Positions 30,114 to 42,993 of a DNA stretch of 64,000 bases are shown in pieces; position 1 is the first letter of the stretch, and every line of letters begins with the position of its first letter. The stretch covers positions 1 to 64,000 of the forward strand of contig NZ_FNQO01000001.1 of NCBI RefSeq assembly GCF_900107725.1. Direction: 5' to 3'. The position numbers and the translations under genes are program-made. The notes under the pieces are model-generated. The model was given only the letters and a program-made list of their open reading frames with translations, ran no database searches and was not told the origin of the DNA. The stretch comes from Microbulbifer marinus. Its GTDB lineage: Bacteria; Pseudomonadota; Gammaproteobacteria; Pseudomonadales; Cellvibrionaceae.

Positions 30114-30797
30114 CTAGGGAATTCCGTACTCGCGCGCGAGCCGGTCTATATCTTCCTGCGGGCGCCGCCTCTTGGTGCACTTGATCCTGAAATGTTGGCT
30201 GACATTGCTGTCGATATCGCTCGGTATCAGCCGCCTGATTTCCGCACAGTAGTCGCCCTTGCGGATAAAGGTACCGTTTGCAGTCATCAATTCAGTATTA
30301 CCCGATACAAATTTCTGCACCTGGTTGCGCTCGTGCGAGAGCTTCGCGGCCAGGCGTGGATCGAAAACGGTGGAGCGGGATCTGGCCCCGCCCTCCAGAG
30401 GGTGCATTTCAATCGGTTGTTGGGATGACACTGGTTTATCTCGGTGGGAAATGTCGGCTTCCTGTTGTCTTTGGATTGATTCTGCCGGCTTGGTGGGGCG
30501 CTGTTTCGCATCGGCTGAATCCGTTCTCCTTGCAGGCGATGAGGGCTTGGGTGCTGATTCCAGGGGCGTGGGCTCTCCGACCTCTGCTTGTGGCACCGTT
30601 GTTGGCCCTGGCTCCGGCAGTTGTGTAATCGTCAATCGGAGCGTTGTGTGGCGGGCAGCGTGATCCTGTAGCAGGGGAGAGGGTAGTGCCAGCAGGGTGA
30701 CGTGCAGGGCAACGGCGATCAACAGTGCGCCACGTGTGCGCCATGCCTGGGAGTGGATCAGCGGGGCGTTGGCAGTTAACTGAATGCTCTGTGACAC
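30114..30797 (-). CDS. TonB-like single-pass membrane protein of unknown function
   Basis: The 3' end is clear but the start is not. One hydrophobic helix (GALLIAVALHVTLLALP) is followed by a proline- and charge-rich linker and a C-terminal basic domain with two cysteines (DYCAEIRRL and RIKCTKRRR). The layout resembles TonB or TonB-like periplasm-spanning proteins, but the C-terminal domain is not a recognisable TonB domain. I give a GTG at 30797 because it puts the helix near the N-terminus. A TTG at 30923 or an ATG at 31043 would extend it, the latter over the start of the divergent gene. Confidence 0.6.
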   Translation of the reverse strand: MSQSIQLTANAPLIHSQAWRTRGALLIAVALHVTLLALPSPLLQDHAARHTTLRLTITQLPEPGPTTVPQAEVGEPTPLESAPKPSSPARRTDSADAKQRPTKPAESIQRQQEADISHRDKPVSSQQPIEMHPLEGGARSRSTVFDPRLAAKLSHERNQVQKFVSGNTELMTANGTFIRKGDYCAEIRRLIPSDIDSNVSQHFRIKCTKRRRPQEDIDRLAREYGIP

Positions 30798-31007
30798 GGC
30801 TGGGGTGCTGCTTTCCGTAGCGAGAGAGTCCTGTTTATTTCGAGTAATAGTGAAGGTGGTTGGTTCCCCGTAGCGGACGATTGTCTTCCGCTTCCAACGG
30901 CCGAAGATGAGATTTGGCCACAAAAAAATGTCCGGTGGTAATATGCGCAAGTCGCGGTTAGCCGTAACGGCGCGCGAAGTCTTATCAGGAACACACGGAG
31001 AAGTAAG

Positions 31008-31310
31008 TTGAAACAAGAATTGGTGGAGATCTTCCTGTCCCATCAGTGGGTCACGATACCGATATTTATTTTGCTCGTGATCGGTGTGACCCTGTGCTGG
31101 TTTGGGGGCTTAGTGGCCGCCTTGACTGCACTGGGGAACAAGAGGTGGCTGTGGGGCATAGCCTCGATTGTATTGGGCCCGATCACCGGACTCCCCTACG
31201 CACTGATTCACCGGGAAGCCGAATACGCGAGATCTCTGATGGTGAAAGGGCTCGCGCTATTCCTGGCAGGACTGCTGGCGGCCGCTATCGTGTGGCTTGC
31301 ATTCCGCTAG
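31008..31310 (+). CDS. Small polytopic membrane protein of unknown function
   Basis: A 100-residue protein with three likely membrane segments (about 14-38, 47-65, 80-98) and a conserved-looking WFGGLVAAL / GPITGLPYALIHRE centre. The start is a TTG at 31008, supported by CGGAG seven nt upstream. I do not recognise the family. It is divergent from the TonB-like gene. Confidence 0.65.
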   Translation: MKQELVEIFLSHQWVTIPIFILLVIGVTLCWFGGLVAALTALGNKRWLWGIASIVLGPITGLPYALIHREAEYARSLMVKGLALFLAGLLAAAIVWLAFR

Positions 31311-31569
31311 TGACGGCGCTTTGCCGAGTGCGCTAGCCGCGGGCGAGAGCAGGTGGCCGGCCTCCGGGGTATTCACCTGCGGCGGGCGGTGTCCCGGGGC
31401 CCGCCGGAATCGAAATATGGCTATCTTGAAGATAGGGCTTGCAAAGCGCCGCAAGGCGCGGCAGAATGCGCGCCCTATCGAGCTTCACCGGCATTCCCCG
31501 GGAGGCCCAGAAGCTCGGTAAGCTGCGGATTTCTAAGGCATTTTTTCTCAAAGAGGCCTGAAAAAAGAG
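31311..31569. other. Spacer upstream of tRNA-Arg
   Basis: GC-rich with several short inverted repeats (for example GCGCCGCAAGGCGC at about 31447-31460) and no believable gene. Short frames here lack ribosome-binding sites. Confidence 0.4.
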
Positions 31570-31598
31570 TTGACTCCGCCAAGCCAACTCACTATAGT
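31570..31598 (+). promoter_or_regulatory. Sigma-70 promoter of tRNA-Arg
   Basis: TTGACT (31570-31575) and TATAGT (31593-31598) are separated by exactly 17 nt, each differing from consensus by one base. The predicted start of transcription is 5-8 nt before the tRNA. Confidence 0.9.
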
Positions 31599-31611
31599 TC
31601 GCAACCACAAC

Positions 31612-31688
31612 GCGCTCGTAGCTCAGCTGGATAGAGTACCTGGCTACGAACCAGGCGGTCGGAGGTTCGAATCCTCCCGAGCGCGCCA
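31612..31688 (+). tRNA. tRNA-Arg (anticodon ACG)
   Basis: A full 77-nt cloverleaf. Acceptor GCGCTCG pairs with CGAGCGC; the D arm has AGCTCAGCTGGA; the anticodon arm is CCTGG-CTACGAA-CCAGG with anticodon ACG; the T arm is GGAGG-TTCGAAT-CCTCC. The CCA end is encoded. It is very close to E. coli tRNA-Arg(ACG). Confidence 0.97.
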
Positions 31689-31691
31689 TAC

Positions 31692-31728
31692 AAAAAAAGC
31701 CCCATCCGCAAGGATGGGGCTTTTTTTG
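31692..31728 (+). terminator. Rho-independent terminator of tRNA-Arg
   Basis: AAAGCCCCATCC pairs with GGATGGGGCTTT around loop GCAA, followed by a T run. It starts 4 nt after the tRNA. Confidence 0.95.
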
Positions 31729-31878
31729 TATGGCCTGCTCGGTCGGTGAACGAACCTCCCAGGTTCGACAAGCTCGCGCCAGCGAGCTTGGACCGAGCGC
31801 AGCGAGCCCGCAGGGGCAAAACACGCCCAAGCGTGTTTTGAGTCAATCCTCCCCGTCCGCCGAACGAGAAAGTGACCA
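31707..31878 (+). repeat. Structured direct repeat, copy 1 (three-way junction)
   Basis: A unit of about 172 nt repeated immediately downstream. GCTCGGTC (31737-31744) pairs with GACCGAGC (31791-31798) and encloses two hairpins: CGAACCT ccc AGGTTCG (31751-31767) and CAAGCTCGC gcca GCGAGCTTG (31769-31790). A further hairpin follows, AAAACACGC ccaa GCGTGTTTT (31818-31839). The unit starts inside the loop of the tRNA terminator. Frames open on the minus strand here reflect the palindromes, not genes. Confidence 0.85.
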
Positions 31879-32045
31879 CGCAAGGATGGGGCTTTTTTTG
31901 TATGGCCTGCTCGGTCGGTGAACGAACCTCCCAGGTTCGACAAGCTCGCGCTCGCGAGCTTGGACCGAGCGCAGCGAGCCCGCAGGGGCAAAACACGCCC
32001 AGCGTGTTTTGAGTCAATCCTCCCCGTCCACTGAACGATAAAGCG
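31879..32045 (+). repeat. Structured direct repeat, copy 2
   Basis: Near-identical to copy 1 for about 150 nt, offset by exactly 172 nt. Within that shared part the differences fall in hairpin loops (GCCA versus GCTC, and CCAA versus CCA), leaving all stems intact. It carries only the 3' arm and T run of the tRNA terminator, so no second terminator forms here. The last 20 nt diverge. Confidence 0.85.
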
Positions 32046-32262
32046 TCCAATCCCGGGTCGGACTTTTTTGTTCGTGTATCCGAACGTTCGAAACCTCCTC
32101 ACGCCCGAAAGCCGCCAAACCTAACCCTGCCTCCCCATCCGGCGCCGACACTGGGGAAACTATACTGGTCCCAGTTGAACTGCACCTATACGGAGTGCGG
32201 GCTCCAGCGGTCCGGGCTCTAACTAGCCGACAGTTTCCCGCCACAGGCACAGCGAACCACAT

Positions 32263-34170
32263 ATGGCAGACGAGCAGGGCGAAGACAGAAAACCAGACGA
32301 AGAGGGCCCGCCGCCCCGGCCGCAGCGGCCACCGCCTGCATTCGGCTGGGGGCAATACCTGATCTGGATCTTTTTTGTCATCCTGATAGCCCAGTATTGG
32401 TCCAGCACCCTGCAGAATCAGGAGCGGGAAACGCTCTCCTATACCGAATTCAAGGAGAAGGTGCGCAGCGGTCAGGTGGCCAGCGTGATACTGCAGGGCG
32501 ACCGCATTTCCGGTTCGTTCGAGAGGTCGGCGGAGGGGCAGATTCCTTCCGGTGAACCCCGTGCCAGCCGCTTTGTCACCATATTGCCGCCGGTGGAGGA
32601 TCCGGAGCTGATGCCGTTGCTGGAAGAGCAGCAGGTGGAGATCCGTGCCGAGTCGGCGCAGGCGGACCTGTGGACCCGAGTGCTGATCGGTTTTCTGCCG
32701 TGGATATTGATCATCGGCCTGTTTATCTGGGCCAGCCGCAGGATGCAGGAACGTATGGGCGGCGTCGGCGGTGGTGGGGCCTTCGGCTTTGGCCGCTCCC
32801 GGGCCAAGCGCTTCGAGCGCGGCGAATCGAATGTGACTTTCGACGATGTGGCCGGCCTGGCCAATGCCAAGCGCGATCTGCAGGAAATTGCCGGTTACCT
32901 TAAAAACCCGGAGCACTACCGCAAGCTGGGGGCGAAGATTCCCAAGGGCATTCTGCTGATGGGCCCGCCGGGTACCGGCAAGACACTGCTGGCCAAGGCG
33001 CTGGCCGGCGAGAGCGACGTACCCTTCTTCAGTATCAGTGGTTCCGAATTTATCGAGATGTTCGTCGGCGTTGGCGCGTCGCGGGTGCGGGATATGTTTG
33101 CCAGTGCCAAGAAAGAGGCGCCGTCGATCATCTTCATCGATGAAATCGATTCGGTGGGCCGCGCCCGCGGCACCGGCCTCGGCGGTGGTCACGACGAGCG
33201 CGAACAGACACTGAACCAGATTCTCGGCGAGATGGACGGCTTCGATCCACACGAGGCAGTCGTAGTGATCGCCGCCACCAACCGACCGGATGTGCTCGAT
33301 GCGGCGCTGATGCGCCCCGGTCGCTTCGACCGCAAGATCACCCTGGACCTGCCGGACAAGCACGCGCGCAAGGCGATCCTGGAGATCCACTCGCGCGAGG
33401 TGCCGCTGGCCGACGACGTCGACTTTGAGCGGCTGGCGGCGCTGACGGTGGGCTTTGCCGGCGCCGATCTGGAAAACCTGATCAACGAGGCCGCGCTGCT
33501 CGCCGGGCGCGAGGACAAATCTTCGGTGGACATGACGTGCATGCTGCTGGCGCGCGACAAGGTGGTGCTGGGCAGCGAGCGGGAGATGGTGATCGGTGAT
33601 GAGGACAAGAAAACCATTGCCTACCACGAGGCCGGGCACGCACTGGCGGCGAGCCTGCTGCCGAATGCCGATCCCCTCGACAAGGCCACGATCATTCCCC
33701 GCGGCCGCAGCCTCGGTGCCACCGAGCAGATTCCGGAGGAAGAGCACCACAGCCTGCGCGCCAGTTACCTGCGCGACCGCATCGGCGTGATGCTCGGCGG
33801 GCGGGTGTCGGAGCAGGTGGTGTTCCACGAGCTCAGCTCCGGCGCCGAGGAGGATTTGAAACAGGCCACCCGTCTGGCGCAGCACATGGTGACGCACTGG
33901 GGCATGAGTGAGAAGCTGGGACCGGTGGCTTTCCGCCGTGGGGAGGAGCATATTTTCCTCGGCCGCGAGATGGCACAGCAGAAGGATTTCAGCGAGCACA
34001 CGGCGGAGATTATCGACGAGGAAGTCGTCGACCTGATTCGCGGTATCGAGACGGAGGTGCGGGAATTGCTGGAGAAACACCGCGACAAGCTGGATGCGCT
34101 GGCGCAGGCGCTACTGGAGAAGGAGACGTTGGAAGCGGGGGAGATCCAGCAGATTATTCACGCCAAATAA
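32263..34170 (+). CDS. FtsH-family ATP-dependent zinc metalloprotease (divergent paralogue)
   Basis: A 635-residue AAA+ protease anchored by two membrane helices (31-45 and 138-156). Walker A is GPPGTGKT (234-241), Walker B FIDEID (291-296), second region of homology [12 protein letters not shown] (339-350) and the zinc site HEAGH (455-459) with an aspartate in [11 protein letters not shown] as third ligand. All catalytic parts are present. The N-terminus is a proline-rich tail, and the block after the zinc site reads [15 protein letters not shown] where house-keeping FtsH usually has GVTMFLPEED. This points to a second, specialised FtsH; the canonical ftsH is normally beside rlmE and folP, absent here. 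Confidence 0.88.
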   Translation: MADEQGEDRKPDEEGPPPRPQRPPPAFGWGQYLIWIFFVILIAQYWSSTLQNQERETLSYTEFKEKVRSGQVASVILQGDRISGSFERSAEGQIPSGEPRASRFVTILPPVEDPELMPLLEEQQVEIRAESAQADLWTRVLIGFLPWILIIGLFIWASRRMQERMGGVGGGGAFGFGRSRAKRFERGESNVTFDDVAGLANAKRDLQEIAGYLKNPEHYRKLGAKIPKGILLMGPPGTGKTLLAKALAGESDVPFFSISGSEFIEMFVGVGASRVRDMFASAKKEAPSIIFIDEIDSVGRARGTGLGGGHDEREQTLNQILGEMDGFDPHEAVVVIAATNRPDVLDAALMRPGRFDRKITLDLPDKHARKAILEIHSREVPLADDVDFERLAALTVGFAGADLENLINEAALLAGREDKSSVDMTCMLLARDKVVLGSEREMVIGDEDKKTIAYHEAGHALAASLLPNADPLDKATIIPRGRSLGATEQIPEEEHHSLRASYLRDRIGVMLGGRVSEQVVFHELSSGAEEDLKQATRLAQHMVTHWGMSEKLGPVAFRRGEEHIFLGREMAQQKDFSEHTAEIIDEEVVDLIRGIETEVRELLEKHRDKLDALAQALLEKETLEAGEIQQIIHAK

Positions 34171-34317
34171 CCACCGCCGCCTTTCTTCTCTGACGGTACC
34201 GGACCATAAGACATGCCCGTGATTTCGTGGCGGCCCTGCGCATTACGGGCTCTGCGCCCGTCAGTAAAATTTGTGAAATCCTTGACGCCGGTATCCAGTG
34301 TTGGCGCTGATAGTCAA
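34171..34317. other. Spacer between convergent ftsH-like and fpg-like genes
   Basis: It contains no clear terminator or gene. Confidence 0.4.
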
Positions 34318-35103
34318 TCAGCGGCCCTGGCATTGTGGGCAGAACCAGGCAGTGCGCCCGGATACCTCAACGGTTTTAAGTTGTGTATCGCAGCCGGGGC
34401 AGTGGCCGCCTTGTTTGCGGTGTGGTAGCAGGAATGACGGCGGTAGTTCTTCCGGATCGGCTTTCTTCTCGATCGCCGTTTGCAGGATTGATCGAAGGTT
34501 TTTGTGCAGTCGCTCGAGGCCCTTACGGTCCAGCGCGTCCAATTCACGTTTTGGGTGTATGCCGCACTGAAAGAGTATTTCATCGGAGTACTCGTTGCCG
34601 ATACCGGCGATGCTGTGCTGGTCCATCAGCCAGGATTTGATACGGCCATGCCGCTCATTGCCCATGCGAACAAACTCGTCCTCGCTGATTGCCAGCGCAT
34701 CGGGTCCCAGGTCCTGCTGCCTCACCCAGGCTTCGGGGGAGTCGCTGAGTGCGATGCGTCCCAGCTTGCGCGGTGCCACATAGTCGAGTTGGTAGCCGTT
34801 TTCGAATTCGACAGCCAGCTGGGTATACTCGGGTGGTTCGCCACTGCGCTTTCCATAGTCCAGTCGACCACTCATACCGAAGTGCAGTACCAGCCACTTG
34901 CCGCTGCTCAGTTCGGCAAACAGGTACTTACCGTGTCGCTGGGTTGATTCAAAGCGGTTGTGCTTCAGCGCGCGCCCCAGGCCCTGGGGCGAGGTTTTGA
35001 CCAGCAGCGAGGGGGACTGCACATGAGTGCCAGCAATACATTGATGCAGCGAGGTCGCGTTGAAGTAGTGGCGAAAATATTCGACGTCGGGCAGCTCTGG
35101 CAT
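34318..35103 (-). CDS. Formamidopyrimidine-DNA glycosylase family protein (Fpg/Nei)
   Basis: A 261-residue base-excision glycosylase. Mature N-terminal proline and glutamate are present (MPELPDVE), the lesion-side LHFGMSGRL is at about 73-81, the H2TH helix includes IAGIGNEYSDEILF, and the C-terminal zinc finger is HCPGCDTQ with CPQCQ. The family removes oxidised purines and cleaves the strand. PELPDVE rather than PELPEVE and an unusual K/R-rich middle suggest a subgroup distinct from house-keeping MutM. It follows polX by 3 nt on the same strand. Confidence 0.88.
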   Translation of the reverse strand: MPELPDVEYFRHYFNATSLHQCIAGTHVQSPSLLVKTSPQGLGRALKHNRFESTQRHGKYLFAELSSGKWLVLHFGMSGRLDYGKRSGEPPEYTQLAVEFENGYQLDYVAPRKLGRIALSDSPEAWVRQQDLGPDALAISEDEFVRMGNERHGRIKSWLMDQHSIAGIGNEYSDEILFQCGIHPKRELDALDRKGLERLHKNLRSILQTAIEKKADPEELPPSFLLPHRKQGGHCPGCDTQLKTVEVSGRTAWFCPQCQGR

Positions 35104-35106
35104 CGG

Positions 35107-36825
<1,719 letters not shown>

Positions 36826-36974
36826 AGTGTTGTGGCATTGCTGGCGGTAAGCTGATTCAGTATAGGCGAGAGGCTGGTTGCGATTTTCCGCGAGGCTCCG
36901 ATAGCCCGTGAACGGCCAGTTAATAGGCGCGTTGTGGGCGGGGCCTGTAGTGACTGATAGTGGCCAGCCGGTGA
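36826..36974. other. Spacer between ligA and polX
   Basis: 149 nt between two minus-strand genes. It should contain the polX promoter; no terminator hairpin with a T run is seen, so read-through from ligA is possible. Confidence 0.4.
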
Positions 36975-39065
<2,091 letters not shown>

Positions 39066-39106
39066 TTACCAACTATAACTACTAAATTGTTCAGCCCTCT
39101 CGACCG

Positions 39107-39112
39107 AAGGAG
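39107..39112 (+). promoter_or_regulatory. Strong ribosome-binding site for a 45-residue peptide
   Basis: AAGGAG stands 8 nt before GTG at 39121, the best ribosome-binding site in this neighbourhood, and supports translation of the small gene that follows. Confidence 0.75.
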
Positions 39113-39120
39113 CTTATCTC

Positions 39121-39258
39121 GTGAAGAAAGTTGTCTACGCCATCATCATTGTACTTTTGATACTTGCGTTCGGCCGATTGTTCATCAGATCTGCTGATGC
39201 ACAAGGAGACAGTCTGGATCCAACTTCGCCGAACACGCCGTATTTGCTGCAGCACTGA
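39121..39258 (+). CDS. Small (45-residue) membrane or secreted peptide
   Basis: The reading frame begins GTG and encodes MKKVVYAIIIVLLILAFGR, then a polar tail ending TPYLLQH. A basic start, a 14-residue hydrophobic core and an ADAQ-like cut site (residues 25-28) look like a signal peptide or single membrane helix. AAGGAG is 8 nt upstream. It is divergent from ligA (56 nt apart) and shorter than usual annotation cut-offs. I know no family for it. Confidence 0.6.
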   Translation: MKKVVYAIIIVLLILAFGRLFIRSADAQGDSLDPTSPNTPYLLQH

Positions 39259-39454
39259 AGAAATGCGGGGGGGCAGGGATGAGATCAAGGGCCGAGTCTG
39301 CGCAGATCCTGTAAGCAGACAGAGGGGCAGGAGCATCCACAATTTTAAATATGGCGCTAATTATAGGGTGCGATCTAGGAGTGTGATCAGCGTAAGCAGG
39401 CAAAGCTCAAGATTTGGGAGTGGCAGTTTTGGCGTCACAATCTCTAGCGGATGG
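39259..39454. other. Spacer 3' of dusC
   Basis: No gene or clear terminator was found between the small peptide gene and the convergent dusC. Confidence 0.4.
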
Positions 39455-40459
39455 TTACGCCGCCTCGGTCTCCGGCGTCGCGGCCATCAGTTCCCGGGCG
39501 AAAGCCGCCTCGATCAGCTCCGCCTCCCGGTGGCGCTTGATGCGCTCGAAGAACACCTGGGCCTCGGGGAAGGCCAGCTTCAGGTAGGCGAGCCACTGCT
39601 TGATGCGGTTGCCCAGGTACTTGGCCGGGTAGACTTCACGGGTGGTCTGGTAGTAGTCCCACAGCAACTCCGCCACCTGTCGCCACGCCATCGGTGTGTA
39701 GTCGTGGCCGGCGCACAGGGCCTTGATCTGCAGCCCCAGATCCGGCCGCGCCAGCAGGCTGCGGCCAAACATAAAGGCACTGCAGCCGGTCACTTCCCGA
39801 CAGCGCTGGAATTCGGCCACCGTCCAGATATCGCCGTTGGCGATCACCGGGATAGCCAGACGCTGGCGTATCTCCCCGATATATTCCCAGTAGGCCGGCG
39901 GCCGGTAGCCGTCCACCTTGGAACGGGCGTGGACCGCCAGCTCATTGGCGCCACCGGCCTCGGCGGCGCGGGCGTTGTCCAGGTAGCTGGACCTGTCGGT
40001 ATAGCCGAGGCGGATCTTGGCGGTCACCGGGATCTCGTCCGGCACTGCGCGGCGCACTGCGCCGACGATCGCCTCGACGCGGTGCGGGCTCTGCAGCAGG
40101 CAGGCGCCGCCGTCGCTGTTGTTGACCGACTTGGCCGGGCAGCCGAAGTTCAGGTCGATGGCCTTGGCGCCGGCGGCGACCGCCCGGATGGCGTTATCGG
40201 CCATGGGCTCGGGATTGCCGCCGAGTAGCTGCAGGCGCACGGGTACGCCGCTGGCGGTGGCGGCACCGGTTTCCAGCTCCGGGCACAGGCGAGTGAATAC
40301 CCGTCGGGGTAACTTGGTATCGGTGACGCGCACGAATTCGGTGACACAGATATCCACGCCGCCGAGCGCAGACAGCAGCGCGCGCAGGTGATGATCAATC
40401 ACGCCTTCCATCGGGGCCTGGTAGATTCTGGGTAGCAACGAATCTGTCTCTGCGGTCAT
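39455..40459 (-). CDS. dusC: tRNA-dihydrouridine(16) synthase DusC
   Basis: A 334-residue FMN-dependent tRNA-modifying enzyme. The N-terminal QAPMEGVIDH replaces the APM(A)G of DusA and DusB. The active-site block is NFGCPAKSVNNSDGGACLLQ (catalytic cysteine near 105 in GCPAK). VHARSKVDGY and NGDIW follow. The C-terminal helical domain (AWRQVAELLWDYYQ, KQWLAYLK) matches DusC. It reduces U16 in the tRNA D-loop. The gene is apparently monocistronic. Confidence 0.9.
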   Translation of the reverse strand: MTAETDSLLPRIYQAPMEGVIDHHLRALLSALGGVDICVTEFVRVTDTKLPRRVFTRLCPELETGAATASGVPVRLQLLGGNPEPMADNAIRAVAAGAKAIDLNFGCPAKSVNNSDGGACLLQSPHRVEAIVGAVRRAVPDEIPVTAKIRLGYTDRSSYLDNARAAEAGGANELAVHARSKVDGYRPPAYWEYIGEIRQRLAIPVIANGDIWTVAEFQRCREVTGCSAFMFGRSLLARPDLGLQIKALCAGHDYTPMAWRQVAELLWDYYQTTREVYPAKYLGNRIKQWLAYLKLAFPEAQVFFERIKRHREAELIEAAFARELMAATPETEAA

Positions 40460-40893
40460 AAATTGGTGCCTGGGGGCTCTGGCCGAATAGTGGGCGCGTA
40501 TTCTATCAGTTTGCGGCCGGAGTGGTGTAAAAGTGATCAGATTTACCGTTCAAGTTAAGCCGTCGATATCGCTGTCGTTTAGGCGCAAATTACATCGCCT
40601 GTAACAAATAAATTAACCCGTCATTTATATTGTTATCGTTGCGGCTGAAACTAATAAGTGTTTGATTTTAAAAGCAAGTTGTATTGATAATAGCGCCCGC
40701 TGTGTACGGATACCCGCCATAAGAATTTGTCAGGAAAATTAATCGAATCGGGTATTGTGGCAGCCGGCTGCGGGCCGATAAACAACCGTAACGCGTATAT
40801 AAAATCGCATAGCGATACCATTGTGTTGCGGGTGCAAATAAAACCGTTCAGGATGGTCGGTTTTATTGCCTGAATACTTAGGGGAATAAAACA
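40460..40893. promoter_or_regulatory. Long AT-rich leader region upstream of oadGAB
   Basis: 434 nt without a believable gene, clearly richer in A+T than the flanks. Near its end, AATAAAACCG (40837-40846) pairs perfectly with CGGTTTTATT (40858-40867) around an 11-nt loop, only 26 nt before the oadG start. ATCGCATAGCGAT at 40804-40816 is a second small stem. The region must contain the dusC and oad promoters and may hold a leader-based control element. No known riboswitch was recognised. Confidence 0.5.
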
Positions 40894-41127
40894 GTGCAAG
40901 ACACGCTACTTCAACAGGGGCTGGACATCACGCTGTTCGGCATGGGAATTGTATTTTCATTCCTGCTTTTGCTGGTGATCGGCACCGGCATTATGTCCCG
41001 CATTATTACCCGCAACTTTCCCGAAGCGGAGCCGGCGGCTCCGACACCCAGCAGCTCAGCCGGTGATGACGCGCGCCTGCGCGCCATTATCAAGGCGGCG
41101 ATCGAACAGCATCGCAAGAGACGCTAA
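40894..41127 (+). CDS. oadG: Oxaloacetate decarboxylase gamma subunit
   Basis: A 77-residue protein with one N-terminal membrane helix (about 12-33, LFGMGIVFSFLLLLVI) and a short polar tail with a proline/alanine linker, typical of OadG, which anchors the alpha subunit to the membrane. The start is GTG at 40894, preceded by GGGGAA. The alpha gene begins 55 nt downstream. Confidence 0.85.
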   Translation: MQDTLLQQGLDITLFGMGIVFSFLLLLVIGTGIMSRIITRNFPEAEPAAPTPSSSAGDDARLRAIIKAAIEQHRKRR

Positions 41128-41182
41128 CAACAGCGCAATACTGCTGACCTTCCTCCATTAATTTTGCCGAGAGAGACGACCC

Positions 41183-42973
41183 ATGACTGAGGTTAAAAAG
41201 CCACTGGGGATTACCGACGTAGTCCTGCGGGACGCCCACCAGTCACTGTTTGCGACCCGCATGCGACTGGACGACATGCTGCCGATTGCAGAGAAACTCG
41301 ACAAAGTCGGATTCTGGTCCCTGGAATCCTGGGGCGGTGCCACCTTCGACGCCTGCATTCGTTATCTCGGCGAAGACCCCTGGGAGCGTATTCGCGAACT
41401 GAAAAAAGCCATGCCGAATACGCCGCAGCAGATGCTGTTCCGCGGCCAGAATATTCTCGGTTACCGCCATTACGCCGATGACGTGGTGGAGAAATTTGTC
41501 GAGCGCGCGGCGGAAAACGGCGTGGACGTATTCCGCGTGTTTGACGCGATGAACGATATGCGCAACCTGCAGACGGCACTGCGCGCCGTGAAGAAGCAGG
41601 GCAAACACGCCCAGGGCACCATTTCCTATACCGTCAGCCCGGTGCACACCATGGACCTGTGGGTGGACCTCGGCCGCCAGATCGAAGACATGGGGGCGGA
41701 CTCCATCGCGATCAAAGATATGGCCGGCCTGCTGCGCCCCTACGAGGGTTACGAGCTGGTGAAAAAGCTGAAGGCTGCGGTGGACATTCCGATCCACATG
41801 CAGTGCCACGCTACCACTGGCCTTTCCACTGCCACCGCGCTGAAGTGCGTCGAGGCTGGTATCGACAATATCGATACCGCGATTTCCTCCATGTCGATGA
41901 CCTACGGCCACAGCCCCACCGAGGCGATGGTGGCGATTCTCGAAGGCACCGACCGCGATACCGGACTGAATATCGAGTTGCTGGAAGAGATCGCGGCCTA
42001 CTTCCGCGAGGTGCGCAAGAAGTACGCGAAGTTCGAGGGCTCGCTGCGCGGCGTCGACTCGCGCATCCTGGTGGCCCAGGTACCCGGTGGCATGCTGACC
42101 AATATGGAAAACCAGCTGCGTGAACAGGGTGCCGGCGATCGCCTGGATGAAGTACTGGAAGAAATTCCGCGGGTACGCGAGGACCTTGGCTTTATTCCGC
42201 TGGTGACACCGACCTCCCAGATCGTCGGCACCCAGGCGGTACTGAATGTGCTCACCGGTGAGCGCTACAAGTCCATCTCCAAGGAGACCGCCGCGGTGCT
42301 GAAAGGCGAGTACGGTGCGACGCCGGCGGAGGTCAACAAAGAATTGCAGGCGCGCGTGCTGGAAGGCGCAGAGCCCGTCACTTGCCGCCCGGCGGATCTG
42401 CTGGAGCCGGAACTCGACAAGCTGACAGCAGAACTGCAGCAAAAGGCCAGCGATGAAAATATCGAGCTGGAAGAGGGTGACCGGGAAATAGATGACGTAC
42501 TGACTTACGCGCTCTTCCCGCAAATTGGCCTCAAGTTCCTGAAGAACCGCGACAACCCGGATGCCTTCGAACCGGTGCCCACCGGCAATGAGGGCAGTGC
42601 GGTGAAGAACGAACAGGGCGAGGAAGTGTATACGGTCACAGTCGAAGGGCAGAAATATACCGTCACGGTTGCCGACGGTGGCGACCTGACCGGCATCGCT
42701 CCGGTCAGCGGTTCTGCCACTGCGCCGGCGGCCGCGGGCGCTGCGCCTGCGGCCAGCGGTGGCGAGCCGGTGAAGGCGCCGCTCGCGGGCAATATCTTCA
42801 AGGTTCTGGTCAAACCCGGTGACCAGGTCACCGAGGGCCAGACCATTATCGTGCTGGAAGCCATGAAGATGGAAACCGCGGTCAGCGCGCCCCGCGCCGG
42901 CAGCGTCACCAGTGTCGCGATCAAAGAAGGCGATTCCGTGGCGGTAGGCGATGCCCTGCTGTCTATCGCGTAA
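41183..42973 (+). CDS. oadA: Oxaloacetate decarboxylase alpha subunit
   Basis: A 596-residue biotin enzyme. The carboxyltransferase TIM barrel begins [14 protein letters not shown] (about 11-24) and includes FRVFDAMND and QCHATTGLS. After an alanine/proline linker (about 510-530), the C-terminal biotinyl domain has EAMKMET (about 559-565) with the biotinylated lysine. It transfers the carboxyl group of oxaloacetate to biotin; the beta subunit then decarboxylates it and exports sodium. Pyruvate carboxylase subunit B is a relative, but the gene order gamma-alpha-beta settles the assignment. Confidence 0.95.
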   Translation: MTEVKKPLGITDVVLRDAHQSLFATRMRLDDMLPIAEKLDKVGFWSLESWGGATFDACIRYLGEDPWERIRELKKAMPNTPQQMLFRGQNILGYRHYADDVVEKFVERAAENGVDVFRVFDAMNDMRNLQTALRAVKKQGKHAQGTISYTVSPVHTMDLWVDLGRQIEDMGADSIAIKDMAGLLRPYEGYELVKKLKAAVDIPIHMQCHATTGLSTATALKCVEAGIDNIDTAISSMSMTYGHSPTEAMVAILEGTDRDTGLNIELLEEIAAYFREVRKKYAKFEGSLRGVDSRILVAQVPGGMLTNMENQLREQGAGDRLDEVLEEIPRVREDLGFIPLVTPTSQIVGTQAVLNVLTGERYKSISKETAAVLKGEYGATPAEVNKELQARVLEGAEPVTCRPADLLEPELDKLTAELQQKASDENIELEEGDREIDDVLTYALFPQIGLKFLKNRDNPDAFEPVPTGNEGSAVKNEQGEEVYTVTVEGQKYTVTVADGGDLTGIAPVSGSATAPAAAGAAPAASGGEPVKAPLAGNIFKVLVKPGDQVTEGQTIIVLEAMKMETAVSAPRAGSVTSVAIKEGDSVAVGDALLSIA

Positions 42974-42993
42974 CGCAGGGGTAGGAGTCGCAC

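Noticed and set aside
31333-32102. Three long minus-strand frames over the tRNA-Arg and its downstream repeats (152-165 codons).
   Set aside because: They run through the tRNA, the terminator and both repeat copies. Their repetitive protein text is just the translated palindromic repeat.
32014-34080. A 688-codon minus-strand frame opposite the FtsH-like gene.
   Set aside because: The plus-strand protein has every FtsH motif. The antisense frame is a by-product of high GC at third positions and has no recognisable domain.
40651-40899. An 82-codon minus-strand frame in the oad leader region.
   Set aside because: It covers the leader hairpin and the oadG start, has no ribosome-binding site and looks random.
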